Of a stretch of 64,000 nt of DNA, positions 15,401 through 30,400 are shown one piece after another. Origin of the DNA: Undaria pinnatifida (taxonomy: Eukaryota; Sar; Phaeophyceae; Laminariales; Alariaceae). A model generated the notes under the pieces. That model was given only the letters and a program-made list of their open reading frames with translations. It ran no database searches and was not told where the DNA came from. Numbering within the stretch: the stretch's first letter is position 1; the number at the start of each line of letters is the position of its first letter. The stretch covers positions 6,243,765 to 6,307,764 of the forward strand of contig JABAKD010000004.1 of the NCBI GenBank assembly GCA_012845835.1, in the 5' to 3' direction. Position numbers and translations under genes: made by a program.

Positions 15401-18400
15401 TCATCGTTGCAATTTCTTCCTTAGCTACGCAGTACTGTTATCTATGATTGAGAGAATGGGACGCGTCTAGAAACAGAGATATCGAAATTTTCAGATGGTG
15501 AAAACTTTGCGAGACGACGAACAAACGCTATGAGTACGGACGTTTAGAGAACGTACGTGCTCCAGGATGGCTAGCACGGGGAACGCTTCTTTCTGGCGCC
15601 CTGCCGCACACAGCACTTCGTAGACATGTATCAGGGAGACCGACAGAGCCGAAGCAGACAACCGGCGGTCGTCGGTCCATAGCCCCTGCCCCTCCAGCCC
15701 CGGTCCCCCGAGAGTCTCCGGCGTGTAGATTGCGTAGTCACACTCCCTCTGCCGCAAACATCAATTTTGGGCGACGGGTTATCTTTGCCAAAGAATCCTC
15801 AAGGCATTTTTAATGGCGAATGGTTACGTATTAATAATCCAAATAGGCCAATGACGGGTAATACCCGCCCGTTGTCCTTGATTGTATCACAGACGGGGTC
15901 AACGCTTGCATCTTGCCGGAGATGATGTCCACAGTCTCATTCGACGGTAGATGGGGTACCTAATTTCTTCTCAGGTTCCTCACACGAGAATATTTGTACA
16001 TCTCACCCCCAAAACAGTGCATATATACGTCGCGCAACCCCATGAACACCTCTATCGACTAGGCGTGTCGTGCAGATGTAAAATATATGTACGAATCAAA
16101 ATTAGCAAAACACGGAGTTTGGGTAGCTTCTCGGTCGAGAATCTCAGCGAGTAAAAAAGGGTTATGTTGAGGCCCCCCATCAACAAAGTAAACCTTACAG
16201 CAGGTCCAAACAACCCCCCCCCCGCCCGATCATAGCATGGCTCTACGGTAGTGGCGAATACCAGCTCCCACCTGGGTGGCTAATTGCGCGTAAGGCACAG
16301 GAGGCACGCTGCGGTAGAGGCGCACCTAGTTCTTCTGAGGCTCTCACTTAAGGAGCAATATACTTCACCCCGCAAACGGTGTTCCGAAATATATATGATA
16401 TTCATCCCGATGAACTACACTCCCATGGCCTAGGTACGTACCGAATCACATATCAATACGGGAAAAAACGTGTTCTAACGATAATGGGTAATTCCTCAGT
16501 TGTGGAGCCCGGTCAGTCAGAACCAAGTTGGCAAAAACAAGAACCTTCCCCCCTCGTGGCACGTGCCACATTCAGCTTGACAGACGAAAAAAGTTGGGAA
16601 GGACTGCGCCCAACGCTCACCTGAGGAAAGGGGAGCGACGTCTCCATTGGCGCCCTGAACAGTTCGGCCGCCATAAGGCACAAATTAAGCTGGCCGTCCA
16701 TGTTCGCCTTCGAAAACGTGCGCCAGACGAGCAGTTGATATTTCACTAGTTTTAAGGTTTTGGCTACTGCACACGATATCTTACACTACCCCAATTCAGA
16801 AGAGTATGCCACCGAAATGTAAAGACGATCCGCCTAGGTTCACTGTCAATGTGAGTGTATCGTGTCTACTAATATTAATGGAGGTGAAAGCAGCTGATTT
16901 GATGTAAAAGTTTTGGCGAGTGTTCCAAATCCGTGGGCGAACATCAGGGGTAGGAAAGTAAATAACTGACCGTATTCTCCACACTTCCAAACAGGCTAAG
17001 GAGATGGGGCACCCATTACGCTGCCACGAAACCGGACTAAGCTCTACTCGCTCGGGAGGGGGGGGGTTCCATACGTTGACAAAATGCGCGATAGTTGATT
17101 CCCATGGGCTTTTCGCGAACGGCCACGATTTATATATACTCGCTTCTTCTGCACTTGGTTTCCTCTCTCGTAGATTCTTTTGCGGCGATAAACGATTTCC
17201 ATAGTATGATTGGTGTTCGATGAAATGGTGCTGTTGATCGCAATTACGTGGCACTTCAACAAGGGAAAACTGTTCTATCGTGCATGACCTGGAGCGCACA
17301 ACAGGCCACATTCCACAGAAAGGTTGCACCCGAATTCGCTAAGACCTCTCACTTGTTGGAGCCCTACAACTGACACAAAACCATAATTTATATAAATTAA
17401 AGCGTAACGCGATGAAATCTCCCACGGCCTAGGCATGTATATATTGCTATTGTAGTCCATAGGTCATGTTTCAACGATACTAGGAAGTTCTAGAGTCGAG
17501 GAACCTCACCAATAAAAAAAAGGTTCAAAACGTTCTACCCCGATCGTAGCACATGTCTGTGTTTCCTGTGGAATAGTGATCCCTCTACAGTTCCGATTGA
17601 TTAGTGCCGGTGTTCCGCTATAGTGCCTGCGAAATCGCGTAGCACAGGTGGGTTTCCGAAAGAGCGGCAGCATGCAAAGTAGTGCCGGCCGTCGCCTTAG
17701 CGCCGGTACGTCCGGCTGATAAATGCCGGCGCTATGGATTGACGACTACCATACCGAAATGTACCTGCCCGGTGAACATGCTGAGCTTGCCGAGAACGGT
17801 TCCTCCGGCGAGACAACTCCATCCGCCTAACGCCCGCGCTAGAGACCCTCCTCCGCCCGGTGGGCCTCCAAGCGAAGGGTGGGCTGAGCGTAAACTGTCA
17901 AACAGAGGTCTCCATTGCTCAACGGAATCCTATTTTAGATATCAAACACGGTCCGGAATGCATGGCAAGGTACGTTTTGATCACTAGATGGAGGGTATGG
18001 CAAGACTCACTTAGATCCTCAGGTGTGAAGTCAAACTCTTATGAGTGTTTGAACTCGCATGCCTATTTGGTCGTCAAGAAGCTTGATATACTTGATACAC
18101 TTGAATTTATCGGTGAACAAAGACGTGGGTCCTGTGGAGCGCAACCGCGAGATCAGCGAGTGGAAGGGGGAGAGAAGAAAGCAGAATAATTTTACAGGTG
18201 CCTCGTCTGCCAAGGGAGGAACAATGATACACACAGCAGGTGAAGGATACATAGCCTAATTCCCCGAACGCTGTATTGTCTGGTTTCTATGGAGCGCCAG
18301 CTAGCCATATCGTCACAGGTTTTCCGGTGGCCATTTAACAATGTTTCACCTGTTTGCAATACGTTTCGCAATCAAGACAAAACTCCACACTTCGTCAAGG

Positions 18401-21400
18401 TTTAATGCAGAACCAACGTTGAGGGGCGATAATCGTTCACGCGCATCTCCGAGGTGTGCCGGTATCATCGCACGTAAGAACTACCTTAAACATGTGCTAT
18501 TAATAGAACTGACTTTGATCTTTTTCGGAACGGTTATGAGGAGTGCCCGTCTGCAGTAATGCACATTTATCCAAGAGTAATGTGGAACTGTTTTGTATTA
18601 ACTCACAAGGGCCGAACAGACACCGTCGATAGCATCCGTCCAGCACTTGGCGGCCAAATCGTACTTCCCATGTAGCACCTGGGGGACGTTTGCACGAAAC
18701 CTGAGGGAATAAGTGTATGGTTCTCGTTCAGGTGAAAACGATATACCAGGTAGATATCCCCACGTATCCAGGGTTCACACCAATTATCGGACACTCGTGT
18801 TCCAGTTACGTGTGTTTTCGGTATTAGTCTATGGTGTCCGGGTCGTACACAAGAGCGCCCGCTGACGAAAGAAAGGCTTTCGTCGTCGATACTAGCGTCA
18901 AATGCTCGTTATAGTGGGAATTGAACGGCAAAATCTTGGAACCAACCTTGTTCCAGTCTCATTGGACTCTGGTTAGATGCACCTTTGATAAAAACCACAC
19001 CCCAGGTGGCCTCGAAACGACATCTACAACACAAACAATCACCCAGCTCCTGCCGACACGGTTACTCCTCGAAGGAGTGATACCAACACCACCCGCGCTT
19101 ACTCACGTGCAAATCTCCCATATCACATAACGCTTCCGTCAAAAGCTCTCGCTCCCGCTTTTGCCTCAACACATCCACAGCTCTCCCGTACAGCTTCAGT
19201 GTGCCTTTGAGCGACTTTTCAAGGTCTACGGGATGATCCGGACCGCTTGCTTCATCATCGTCGGGCGATGCCGGCGATAGAAGCGAAATATATTCCGCCA
19301 AGGCTTCCCTGGCATTGTCGAGGGTGCTGCGGCCAATCCTGCAAGACCGATAAATAGCGACGGGATGGCGGGATGTGTCGATGTCAGGAACAAACTGAGT
19401 CCATCCCGGGGTTTCAAGATGATCATCGAGGAAGACCAAGACATATTGAATGGAAAGTGGCGTGGTTGAAATGTGTGGCTGTCAGGGAACATATTGGCTA
19501 CTTCCTCTGGTTTGTCAATAAGAACCGAGCAGGGCTAAGACACAAATAATATTTACTTAAATAAGGTATATGGGTGTTCGAAAACGCGTTGAGTACACCC
19601 GTGGCTTCTCCACGAGGAAACGAGTAAGACTGAGTGGTAACACTGGCAACATAACCTAGATACGTTGCACGAGCGTCGAGAGATATTGAGCCCTCCCTCC
19701 GGTGTGGGCACCCAGCTTTCGTCGAGGGTGTAAAAATATCCACCTAAACCAGTTTTAGTTTATCCCCGGGTTTTGATGAAACCCCGAGCGTGCATCGGAA
19801 GTGTAAGGTTGCTCACCAAACCTTTATGGGATGCTGAAGCTCTTGAATCGGTTCCTGCAGCCGACTTTGTGTTGAGCAAATAAGAATCGACCGCCAATAT
19901 TGCAAGGGACTGGTACGGTGTGGGACTGGTTTATTGGCGTTTTTCTGTTGATAGCACGAGCCATCAATCTACAGTCGACACGGCGCTCCTTGGCTCACTT
20001 TTTTTCCTTCATGTAGGTGTCTCTAGCCTGAAGAAGGGTTCCCAAGCGATGGTCGTGGATCTGTTTCCGAACCCGTGCGTCCCCTACGGCCTCGACCAGC
20101 GGCTCTCTTGCCCGCTCGTGTTCTATCTCGTCCTTGCTTTTCGTCTCTACGGCTCTCAACACCTGTCGCCAATATGATAGGAAAGGGGTTACGATACTGT
20201 TTATAAACTGTACACATTCGTTCGTGTTGTACGTAGAGAGATCGATTTCCACTCAACACTGTCAAGTTATGCCAGGAACACATATCCCTGGCTATGTGAG
20301 CACGTATCCTCGACAATGCCAGCAAGTGTTCTCGGCTATGTATTCGAAGTAAACGTACAGAAGATCCCAGCCGACATTGCGATCAGCAGTAAAACACGAA
20401 TATAAACACATATCAGGGCTTAGGTCTTTTTGGGAAGCCCAATAATTTACCAAGTAGTTGTCCTTTGATGACCACAAACAATCCTTCACGCGCACGCCGA
20501 AGTAAAATTCAGAGCCACGGCGACGACAAGGGGGGGAATCTTTGTTCCCAACGTTAGATGCACCCCTACCGAAGAATGTGCCTTCGAGCACATTCTAGAG
20601 TAAAGCTCTAAGTTCACGTTAAAGAGAAATATTATTAGGAATTGGGAACCGATAAGAATAGTATGTCGTTTGTTGTTCATAGAGATAATTCGGCCTTATG
20701 GTTCATAGATTTTTTGGCGGAGTACGTACGTATCTTACTTTGACAGCAGCAGTTGGCACTGTTTGATCGATCGTGCTTGTGGAGATGGATACCGCACAGG
20801 ACGGTGCTGGCAGACTGGTAGAACACGCGAACAGACAGAGCTGTTGTTTACAACTGGACAGCGGTCGCTCACTGGACCAGATAATTTGTGATTTCGTGAT
20901 CCTCGAGTTCATCGCTAGACGGCGTATCGGGGAATCAGCGAGAGCAAGACGCAACATCGAAGGCGAAGCGCTGCACGGTCAACGGTATGCTAAATTGTTT
21001 CTCGCGTAAATGGAATGCGCACCTTCCGTCGCCGTTTTTTCGCCTGGGCCTCTTGGAAATTGGTGTCCATGGTCTCAAGTCGCGCTTCCCTCGCCGACAG
21101 TAGAGTTGCAGCCAAAGAACACAGCCGTTTCTGCGCGTACAAAACTAGCGAGTAGATTCTATGCCCTCCATGAAGACCACCTATGGAGGCCAGCAGACGG
21201 GTTCCTACCTGAATTGTCGAGGAGATTCATCGAAAACGTTGGGTCTGAGACATAGCAGAAGTCATGGTAGCTAACGTAATCGTGGCGGTGTTTTGGAATG
21301 GCACCAGGGAGAGGTTCGTCGTGTTGAACGATTTTCCGCTACGTAGAGCTCGACACGTTCGATTCCAACAGCATGAACCGGACGATGTTGACCCCCCTAG

Positions 21401-24400
21401 CTGCTAAGGTTTAGACCTTACCGACAACTTGACAACGTAAAGACCAATTATACACAAATCCTCATACGTCACACTCAACAAAGTGACATCGCCGCAGGAC
21501 ATTGAAAAAGTATCCTCGAATGGGTTTTGCACTCTATCGCACATACAGGCTCGCCTTAGCGAGGTTGTCGTCATTAAGAAAGGCGTATCCTGTGGATTCC
21601 AGCCGTGAACATCGATCGCGTTTCGGCGATTCTCCAAGACCACTACCTCACCTCAGCTCCGAGGTACGGCAACAATATTCCCAACAAAAAATTGTCTGGT
21701 CATGATACCAGCCAAGTTGATTGTAGTGTTGTTAATGCTTCCATATGTACAGCTGTTGCCGACAAACCATGTATCCCCACGGTACAAGTCACGTGGATGT
21801 TTTTCGTATTTTCCGGCATGTCTACAGCTATCATATTCCCGATGAACCCATGTCTTCTCACCTTGACCACTACACCCCAAAGACGGCAGCGGAGGATTCC
21901 TTGTAGGCCCCACTCCACGAACCGTGCAACCCAACGCACATCCGGTGGGGTGGACCTGCCAACGCCACCCCTTGGGTGCTGAGTGGTTCCGGTCGTCGGG
22001 CCATGTTGCATTTGCAAGGGTAGTTGTGAGTTGGCCGAACTTGACGACTACTTCATTACGTGGGTGGCGAAGGAGGCCAACCATGTGGCTTAGTTATCTC
22101 TCGATGTAAACGCCTTGCGCGCCATCAAGACACCAGTCAAATGCGAGGCTGCAAAACCCCGCAAATTTCTGTACTACGCCAATATCGTTGTTACCTAGAC
22201 GACAAATATCTAGTCGGCATCATATAATCAACGTAAAACTAGCCTTGTAGGAATGAGATGTGTCGATGAGGGAGGGTTCGGTGGCCAGAGAGAGTAATAA
22301 TGGCAGAGCTATCGAAGGACTTACGTTTACCTTCTCGTAGTCACACGATACTATTATCACGACTCTACCCATGCCATCAATCCCTTGACTTCGTTGACCT
22401 TGTCAAACAAGGAAGTTGGCAAATTCGTGCTACTTTTTCAGGAAGAACGAGACGTATGGAGACGCAACAGTGACCCGCCAAGGCTAAAGCGTCAGAGGTC
22501 AGCGCACCAGACATATATGACCGTGCACACGAAGCTCGTGTTTCATTTTCTTCCCGTGCCGCTAACCCGACCCTGCTCGCCATTGCTGGATTATTTCATT
22601 GACACGCGTGCTGGGAAAGGAGTAACACTTTACAGCCGGCATGTTAAGACTGGCGGGCATCCTCACGTGGGGAACTACGGCTACCGCCCTTGGAACACCA
22701 TAATCATTTCGGAAAATTGTTGGCTGTTGTATGCGTACACTATGCGATCGCTCACCAGGAAGCATTTCAAGACTTCCTTACAGTAAGTTTACGCTTTCTT
22801 ACAGTCAGCGAGGAATCTCATCAATTTTTGGTGTTGCCCCTATCCTAGCAAGTACCATCAACGCAACGAAGGACCAAACCAGATAGCACCTCAATTGTAT
22901 CTACCCACAACCAAGACTACGGCATGGGAAGTACGCCCATTATTGCCACCGATTACGGGACACCCACACTACCTCGATCAAAAACGAACGTACGTATGTT
23001 TTGTCGACGCAGCGTAACAATCAATTGCGTGGCGGCTGGTGGTGTATGCCACGAGACCGAACAGAACATAAGCTGAATATTGAAAATAAAAGGGGTAGCA
23101 ATCTGTGCAAGCCCTAAAAATGACTACTACAGTCTCCTTGGTCCCACCTCTATCTCGTTATCGATGAACTGTCTCGACTTATCATCTGAGCCCTCTGCCT
23201 CAGATCCTCTTGCGGACTGCTCGTCTTCGCCTTCGATCCCTGGAACAGCGCCCTCAGAACGGCGTGTCGCTGCCCGCATGCGACCACCATTCATAGCGTC
23301 TACAGCGTCTAGTAGAGCCTGAAAATGTGACGTTAAATTGTGGTGAAATACCGTAAGGAGGACGTGCTACGATAGGATCAGCAACTTTTGGCCAAACCAT
23401 ATCAAGCCGACGAGCTATTCAATTACGGAAGTAGGCCATGTCGTTAAATGGCCATGATTTGGCGTCTAACACTATTCGTTTGTGGTATCCCAGCCCGTAG
23501 GACCGTTCATCAGGTGGCACATTCAGTTTTTCTCCTGCTCAGGGTTTGGGTGTTGTATGGAGTACAGTATAGAGCTCCTGAAGTGAGGAGCCCCAGAAAA
23601 ATGTAGGTGCACCCTTACGGTAGCATGCGTCGGGGCAACAACATGATGTCCTGTATACACAGCATAATATGCCCCCCGAAATGAACAGCCGAATCTGAGT
23701 AAGGCTTGAAATTTTGATACGAGTGTTAATCAACCTTGAGCATGCGCTGTTTCGTACATAGCATTTAGAGTGGTGCTCGCGCCGTTGATAATGGCTTCTT
23801 GTCAACGCGCTCCAATCAGCAAGCCTTACGCATGATCAAGCCGTTTGCTTTTGTTGGCCCTATCCATAATCAGCAATATCCGGTATGGTACAACTGTGCA
23901 GGAGACGCCCAGGCGGGTCGGTTGGGATAAAAGCTGCCTGAGCTCCGTGATCTCAGCCCAATAACATCGTCGAACACGACCTACTGTTCTTCGGCCTGGG
24001 TCAATAATTTGCGAATACCGTTGGGTTTCTTCACTGAGGCACGTTTCTGCTAAAGCCCTTTACAACTGCAACACTGCAACCTTAGTTTGGGGATACATTT
24101 CTCGCAATTACTACAATATTTTTAAAGCCACAATTTAGGAGTGCCACGAGCCTTTAAGGGTGAAATATGATTTTACAGTGCGCGGAAAGGGAGATTTTTG
24201 CGGGCCCTTCATCACGCTAGCCTCCGTTGCTGATGTATGCCGGTCACCCACCTCACAAGCCTTGGCGTAGACGAGCGCACTGTGTTCCCCAAGGTTAACG
24301 GCGGACGTGATCCCGCCCTGTTCCCATGCTGTCTCTTCGTCTTTGAGCCGAAAGTCTTGCGGCGACAGCCATAGAGATAAAATGGCGTTCCACAAAAGTC

Positions 24401-27400
24401 CGCACGCTCTCTCCGTCTTGGCACCGGCACACACGTTTCAACGAGTTCACTATTCAGTGAAAGAGAACTGTGGCTGACAATAAAACTGACATTCCCAAAC
24501 GGGTTCATGGTCCAATGAAAGAGAATGCGACTGACAATTTGCTGATAAGGCTAGTACGCAGGCAACCTCCAAAAGGGTTACGACCGCAACGCACATGAAC
24601 CAAGGCGTTCATGGTTCATTGAAATAGACCGCTGCCGAGGAAACGTCAATTTCCAAACGACATAGCTAGTGTATGAGCGGTACGGTTATACCGAGGTTGC
24701 TGCCTGGTTTTATAACTTGGTAGGTGATGAGTTGGTACAAACACATTGGTAGGTGTTAACTCCATCCCTTGACCACCCAGAAGTATCTGATATGGCCCGA
24801 AATATTGGATGTGTCCCGTTTGAAGTTGATCCACCTCAACCAAACGGACGAATAGAGGGCACATCAATACCGACAACAAATAATCTGGTACAGACTTTTT
24901 TTCACAACACTTCACACGTCTGCGAAACTTTTTTCTTTGATGAGGACGAAATACCTGATACGCTAATTGAAGGCTTCGAAGGATACCAATTAGTATTGTA
25001 TCAGTCCTAGTACCGGGGTCTTGACAAGAAATTGCTATACATCGTATATAGTGTTCGATCTCGGGCACTGGGTTTAGTGAACATGTCTCAATACTTGGTG
25101 GCTAGTCATCGCTTTGGTTCTGATTGAATATAGATATATACATCACCTGTAAATGCTAGATTGTTTATCTTCCACCAACTCAAGATGGCAACGACCCGCG
25201 ACATGTACGGGCCTCAATGAAGCACATTTTGCGCACATTTGACCGGTAAAAGATGCGTGCTACGATAGAGGTGGCACGTTTCGTCCGAAATGGTTTCTGA
25301 ACGACGGGGCTCCTTAACCCAAAATCGTCCGAAATAGCATTTGCTTTTATGCAATGATTCTTGTCGTATACCTAGGCCGTGGGGGATTTTCCATCCGTTA
25401 ATTTTTTGTTTCTTGCTTCCAAATCAGTTTTTGGGAGGGGTCATGAGCTCCCCAATGGAGGAACCTCAGAAAAAAACAATGTTTGGTGCACCTCTATCAT
25501 CGTAGCACGCGTCAAAAATCCTCCACAATATTCTCCATACTTCATTTCCGTGAGTTAGGTTACTGGTGCGCTGGGGGTGCAATTCGGGAATTTGGGCCAT
25601 TGATAGGAGACCGATGCAGTAGGGGACTGAACACATAATCCAGGCTACAGGGCCGATTGTTATTAGGTTTGCACATTAAACACACCTTATTGAATTACTG
25701 CATCTTGAAGCGGTATCATCCCTGCTGCCGACGTAATATCTACACCTACATCAGCTCTATTTCCGAAGTCCTTATTTCATATTGAATTGATATACCAGCC
25801 CCCTTCGGAAGTCATGTCCACGAAAGCGATCTATTATGGTCTTACCTTTGTCCACGACCGCCCCCATCTCGCTCGGTTGGCTGCTCTCGTTAAATGCATC
25901 ATGGCTTTCGGCAACGAAACAGCCAATGCCGCACGCGCTTTTGTTCGGAAGTCCTCACCAGGTTCTTTTCCATCCCCACTAGCCAAATCTCCGACATCAC
26001 CACCCTCAGGATCAGCCCCGCCACTAGCACCGGTGGAATCAGATTTTTTGGTGTCCGGCCAGGGAGTGCCCTCATCCTTGTCGACGTAACATGGGTGAGG
26101 TTGATTTTGTGAACGGTGCTGTTTGGATAGTGTCACGGGAGGTAGCTACTGCACCCCAACACGAATATACCAAAGAGAAGTGAATCTTGCCTTGTCAACA
26201 CACAAACGCACGCAACATAGGCATCCTTGTCGACCCTGGATAGGTTTGGTCTGCTTTGGGAGCGATAGAGTTTGGATGTAGAGTCACGAGAGCCGTTAGA
26301 ACACCCGGACGCGATCATGCGTGGGAGAGCCAAATTTTGATAGTTTTCACACGAACTCACGCGAGGGAAGGGCACCGAAGCGCCTAGATGTCTTGACAAC
26401 ACCACAGTTCACCCCAGCTATGAAACCTGAATACTATGAACTTGCGCAGTAGGAAATTCGTAACTGTCGACAACGTGTGTCGGGTAGATATTTCGGAAAA
26501 AGTGTAGATGGATGTTAGCCGGTGGACAAAATATATTGTTCGACCAGCTTGATAGGGGTCTCATTTGCTTGGCGCCGTGCAAAATTTTAGACTCGCATTC
26601 GCTTTAAACATTGCCCTGCCATACTTCCCGAATTGAACGATCACCTCAAGCTGGTCAATGATGAGACCCTCGTCGCTCTCAGCCATACTCGAAACGCCGC
26701 CCTTCCCTCTCGCCACCCCTCCCCATTCCTTCTCAAAGATTTCTGCTCCCGTGGCCGAAACACCCGCAAACGGTCCGCTACCGTAGCCCCACGGCCGCTG
26801 TTGTTTTGACGCGTTTACCGTACGCGGGGCTACCATCGGGGAAGCCTCAGTCAGAGGATCAAGGCTGGGAGTACTGAGTTTACTGGCGGCGGAAAAAGCT
26901 AGCTGAAGGGAAGCTTCTCCGAGGATATGCTCCACCTCGGCAAGCCACAACAGTTGTGACGATTCGGCCGGTGACACCGGGAAAGCGCCCAAGTCTTCCT
27001 GTGCTGCAGTCTGTAGAGATGTTGGAGAGGTGCATAAACAGAGCGGATGCGGGGTGCCCGGTGTTATGATAACGTTTAGTTATTTTCTCCATCACCAATC
27101 ATCGTGTAACGGATCGGATGAACCCTTCTGCCCCGGTCGGGGTCCCACCCATACTTCGTCGTCCCATGGGTTTTGTTTGAACCGCTGGCCTAGTGTCGGC
27201 TTGTTTCACCCACGCTTCTTACTTGCCATGTGCTGGTCGCACATCGTCGCATCTTTAACATATACATGACACATGATGCCCGGCATTACGATACTGTGTG
27301 GAATTCATTCATCCACGATACCGAGCGGGCGGGAAGTCGTACCACGGACATAACACCAGATTCAATCGTTTGTGTTGACTAGTAGTGCCCGGAGTTACTG

Positions 27401-30400
27401 TGGAAAAATTTAGACGCACGTGTTCATCGCACCAGGCTATAGGCCGTGGCGTTAGTCCAACAAAACCTCCACCAACCACAAATGCCACGTTGAATCCATA
27501 GCATAAATCCTCTACTACCACATCGTCTCCCTTGAGGATGAGAATTCACAATAATTTTTCCTTCTCAATATAACCTCCCCTGATTTTGTATATCAATCAT
27601 TATGTCCCTACCCTATGGAATTTGTTCGTTTGAAACATACTACACGTAAGGGCACCAAGTGCCTACCATCGGTTTGTTCTTCCAGCTGTCTTTCTCAAGG
27701 GTCTTAGCCTCTCCGTCTTTAACCTCAACTTCGCCGCTATCCTGCACGCCGCCCGCCTCGCCCTCTTCCGGTTCGATGGCCGCGAGTGCCACCGGGCAGA
27801 TGTATGGCGTAGTGGTGAGCGCGCCCTCAAGATCCAGAACCTAAATTGGGAATTTGGGAATCGTCCACGATCCAGACGTTTTTAAAAGCATACATACGGT
27901 AGTTAAGACTAGAACAACAAAGAGTAGAACATTATCGACGAGGTAAACATTTTTCAACGCACCGATGGGGTAGCCAATGTCAAGCGCGCCAAGCTAGATT
28001 GACATATGGTCACCAAGGAAGACGCTCTTGAAATCACGCATACGGTAGCGGAGGTAGCATGGAATGTGTGTGCAGTTTATTGCTTCACCGGGGTATGGTG
28101 CTTGATAAGAGGTAGGACCACGTTGTGCGTACCGCTCGCAGCGTTGATAACTTTAATTTCTCTGTCTGAATACTAAAGTTGGACGTCGGCTGTGCTTATC
28201 CCATTTACCACGGCAAAACCGAAAGCCCCTCTAACTCCAAGCAACTTGTCCCCCAAAGGAAGACACAGTTTGGAGGAGGTTAGGATTCGGCAGCATATGT
28301 CCTACATGTTGCTGACACACTTTCAGTATACGCGTAGTATATACTGCCAAATGCCTTTCACGGGCTGTACACCTTGCGTGGCACCAGCAAATACCCCAAG
28401 CGTTGTTGACGGGCACACTCAATCTCTACGGCCAAACCTTCCTCATGGAAGATGTACCTTGCAGGTAAGCGGCTCGAGATCCGAAGTGTTGAGAAGGGAG
28501 AATCGGCTTGCCAGCGCCTCCGCGCTCTCAGCGTTGCCCCCCGTGCCGGTGCTCCCAATGGCTGGTTCAAGCCAGGAGATGACCTGTGACATAGTGACTG
28601 CACTTCAGCGTCCCCTTTGTCAATACTATTTCGATCTACCATCCTGACAATATGAAGCATGCGCTTGGCGGGGTTTGAACTCACACACCTCAGACTCAAA
28701 GTCCAACCCACGAATGTCAAGTACTAATCAACCACTGCCGATAACAATTGTCAGACTGGCAAACCGTAACCGCTGGCGCACTTCATCGCAGTCATGCCAA
28801 ACCACGGCTTAGCTTTCTAGTAAAATGTATTTCGTTGTGGGGCATTTCACATATCTGTCTATTATATGTTCCACGTGCGTGCACGATGCATGCAGCAGGC
28901 AGAGAGGCATGGGCAGATGCCCCTACAAGTTAGGGTTGCATCTGGAACCTCTGAGGGCAGGATATGCGTGTTTTCATGATGACTTGCTACCCGGGTTAAA
29001 CGTCAAGTGGACCACAGGGACGACACACGATGCCGTATTCCATATCCAATGGGAAGTTTCCCTGGAAAATGGTGCGCACATGCGCGAAATCTAGCCGTTA
29101 ACCCTTCTCCAGATTCTACCATTACGCTCTTACAGTCTCTTTCCCACTGTATTATCTTTATGCCCGGGGTCCCGTGCAAAAATGGTTGATTTGCCAGCTG
29201 AAATGTTTTTTTTGCAACTTGTAGACGAACACCAAAACATTCAGAGTCTGTGGTGTGAAATTGGAGCACCAGGTTTTTCACGCATATGTGTCTAGGGCGT
29301 TCAACCTCCGCACCTGTGGGGCCATGCCGCGATCTAGGGCGATTCGGCACACTCTGCACACGAGGCGGATCCGATCAGGGTGAAAAACCAAGGGTCTTTC
29401 CATCAGTAGCCCCCACGCTTTCGCCGGGTCTTTGTCGGCCGTTGAAATGACCTGCTCGACTGCCTTCAGAAGCGAAACGTCGGGGCCAAACATGTCCGGG
29501 AGGGTGAATATCGTGAACGAGCGATCGTTGGGATACTACTGAATAATATTTCAAACCGTTTCAGAGGCTACCCTCCACTGTCCGCATTAATTGATTTCAG
29601 CTGTCTTCATGTAGATCAGGACTGCGGTAGGGAAGCATGTGGTTGCCTTTGAACAGCGACTCGAGGCCACTTGCAGAAGCGGCGGATACCCTACTATTTT
29701 TCAACTTGTCAACCTTGTTCGTGTTCGTGGTATAACAATATTTCGCGAAGTTTTGCCCTCGATTTGTTGTTAGCGTCGGTCGTCATAAAATGGGGTTGCA
29801 CACGCACCCGTGACCTTGTGACAGATCTAAAGAGTATCAACGCATATATCGTTGATTTTAGTGAACAGCGCTTCAGAGTTTCGTCGCATATATCCTTGGG
29901 ATAAGACAGAGCGTCACAGGCTTGGTGCAGATACCCTTGGGATTGCCGACGACAAGCGAATAATATCACTCTCGGCAAGAGGCCGAGCTTAGGCGCTGTC
30001 CTCATTGCGTGCTCTGCTCGAGTACGATCACTTGTTGTGTGGTCACTGAGACAGTGCCCGTCGTGGAGCTGTACAGGTGTGAACTGCATTCGGGGGCCTA
30101 TGACGATATGTTGGTCTCCACTGTCAATATCTACGTGTCTTCACCCCATTGTCACATCTCACACAGCGATGCATGTTCTGATGAGTTCTAATTAGTGCAG
30201 CGATTATGGTGGACGCGCGTTATGACACGGGTAGCATGGTGGATGCGTGTTATGACACGGGTAGCACGGTCTGTATTTTTGCTGAGGGATGGGGCTCCTC
30301 CTCAACCGAGGAATCACCCAACATCTTTGGAATACAATCTACGTTTCACTACGTACTTGATTCGTTGCATATACCTAGGCCATGGGACCGCTCATCGGGT

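Noticed and set aside
22377-22583. Minus-strand frame once considered as exon 31
   Set aside because: Its peptide does not resemble the expected helix and has no acceptor/donor pair giving the needed phase; 22856-22916 fits better.
24753-25010. 85-codon plus-strand frame ending in an acidic stretch
   Set aside because: No start context, splice partner or known motif; lies in an intron of the minus-strand gene.
26120-26405. Possible extra minus exon upstream of exon 28
   Set aside because: The similarity to exon 28's edge is explained by a border duplication; no open frame with matching splice phase.
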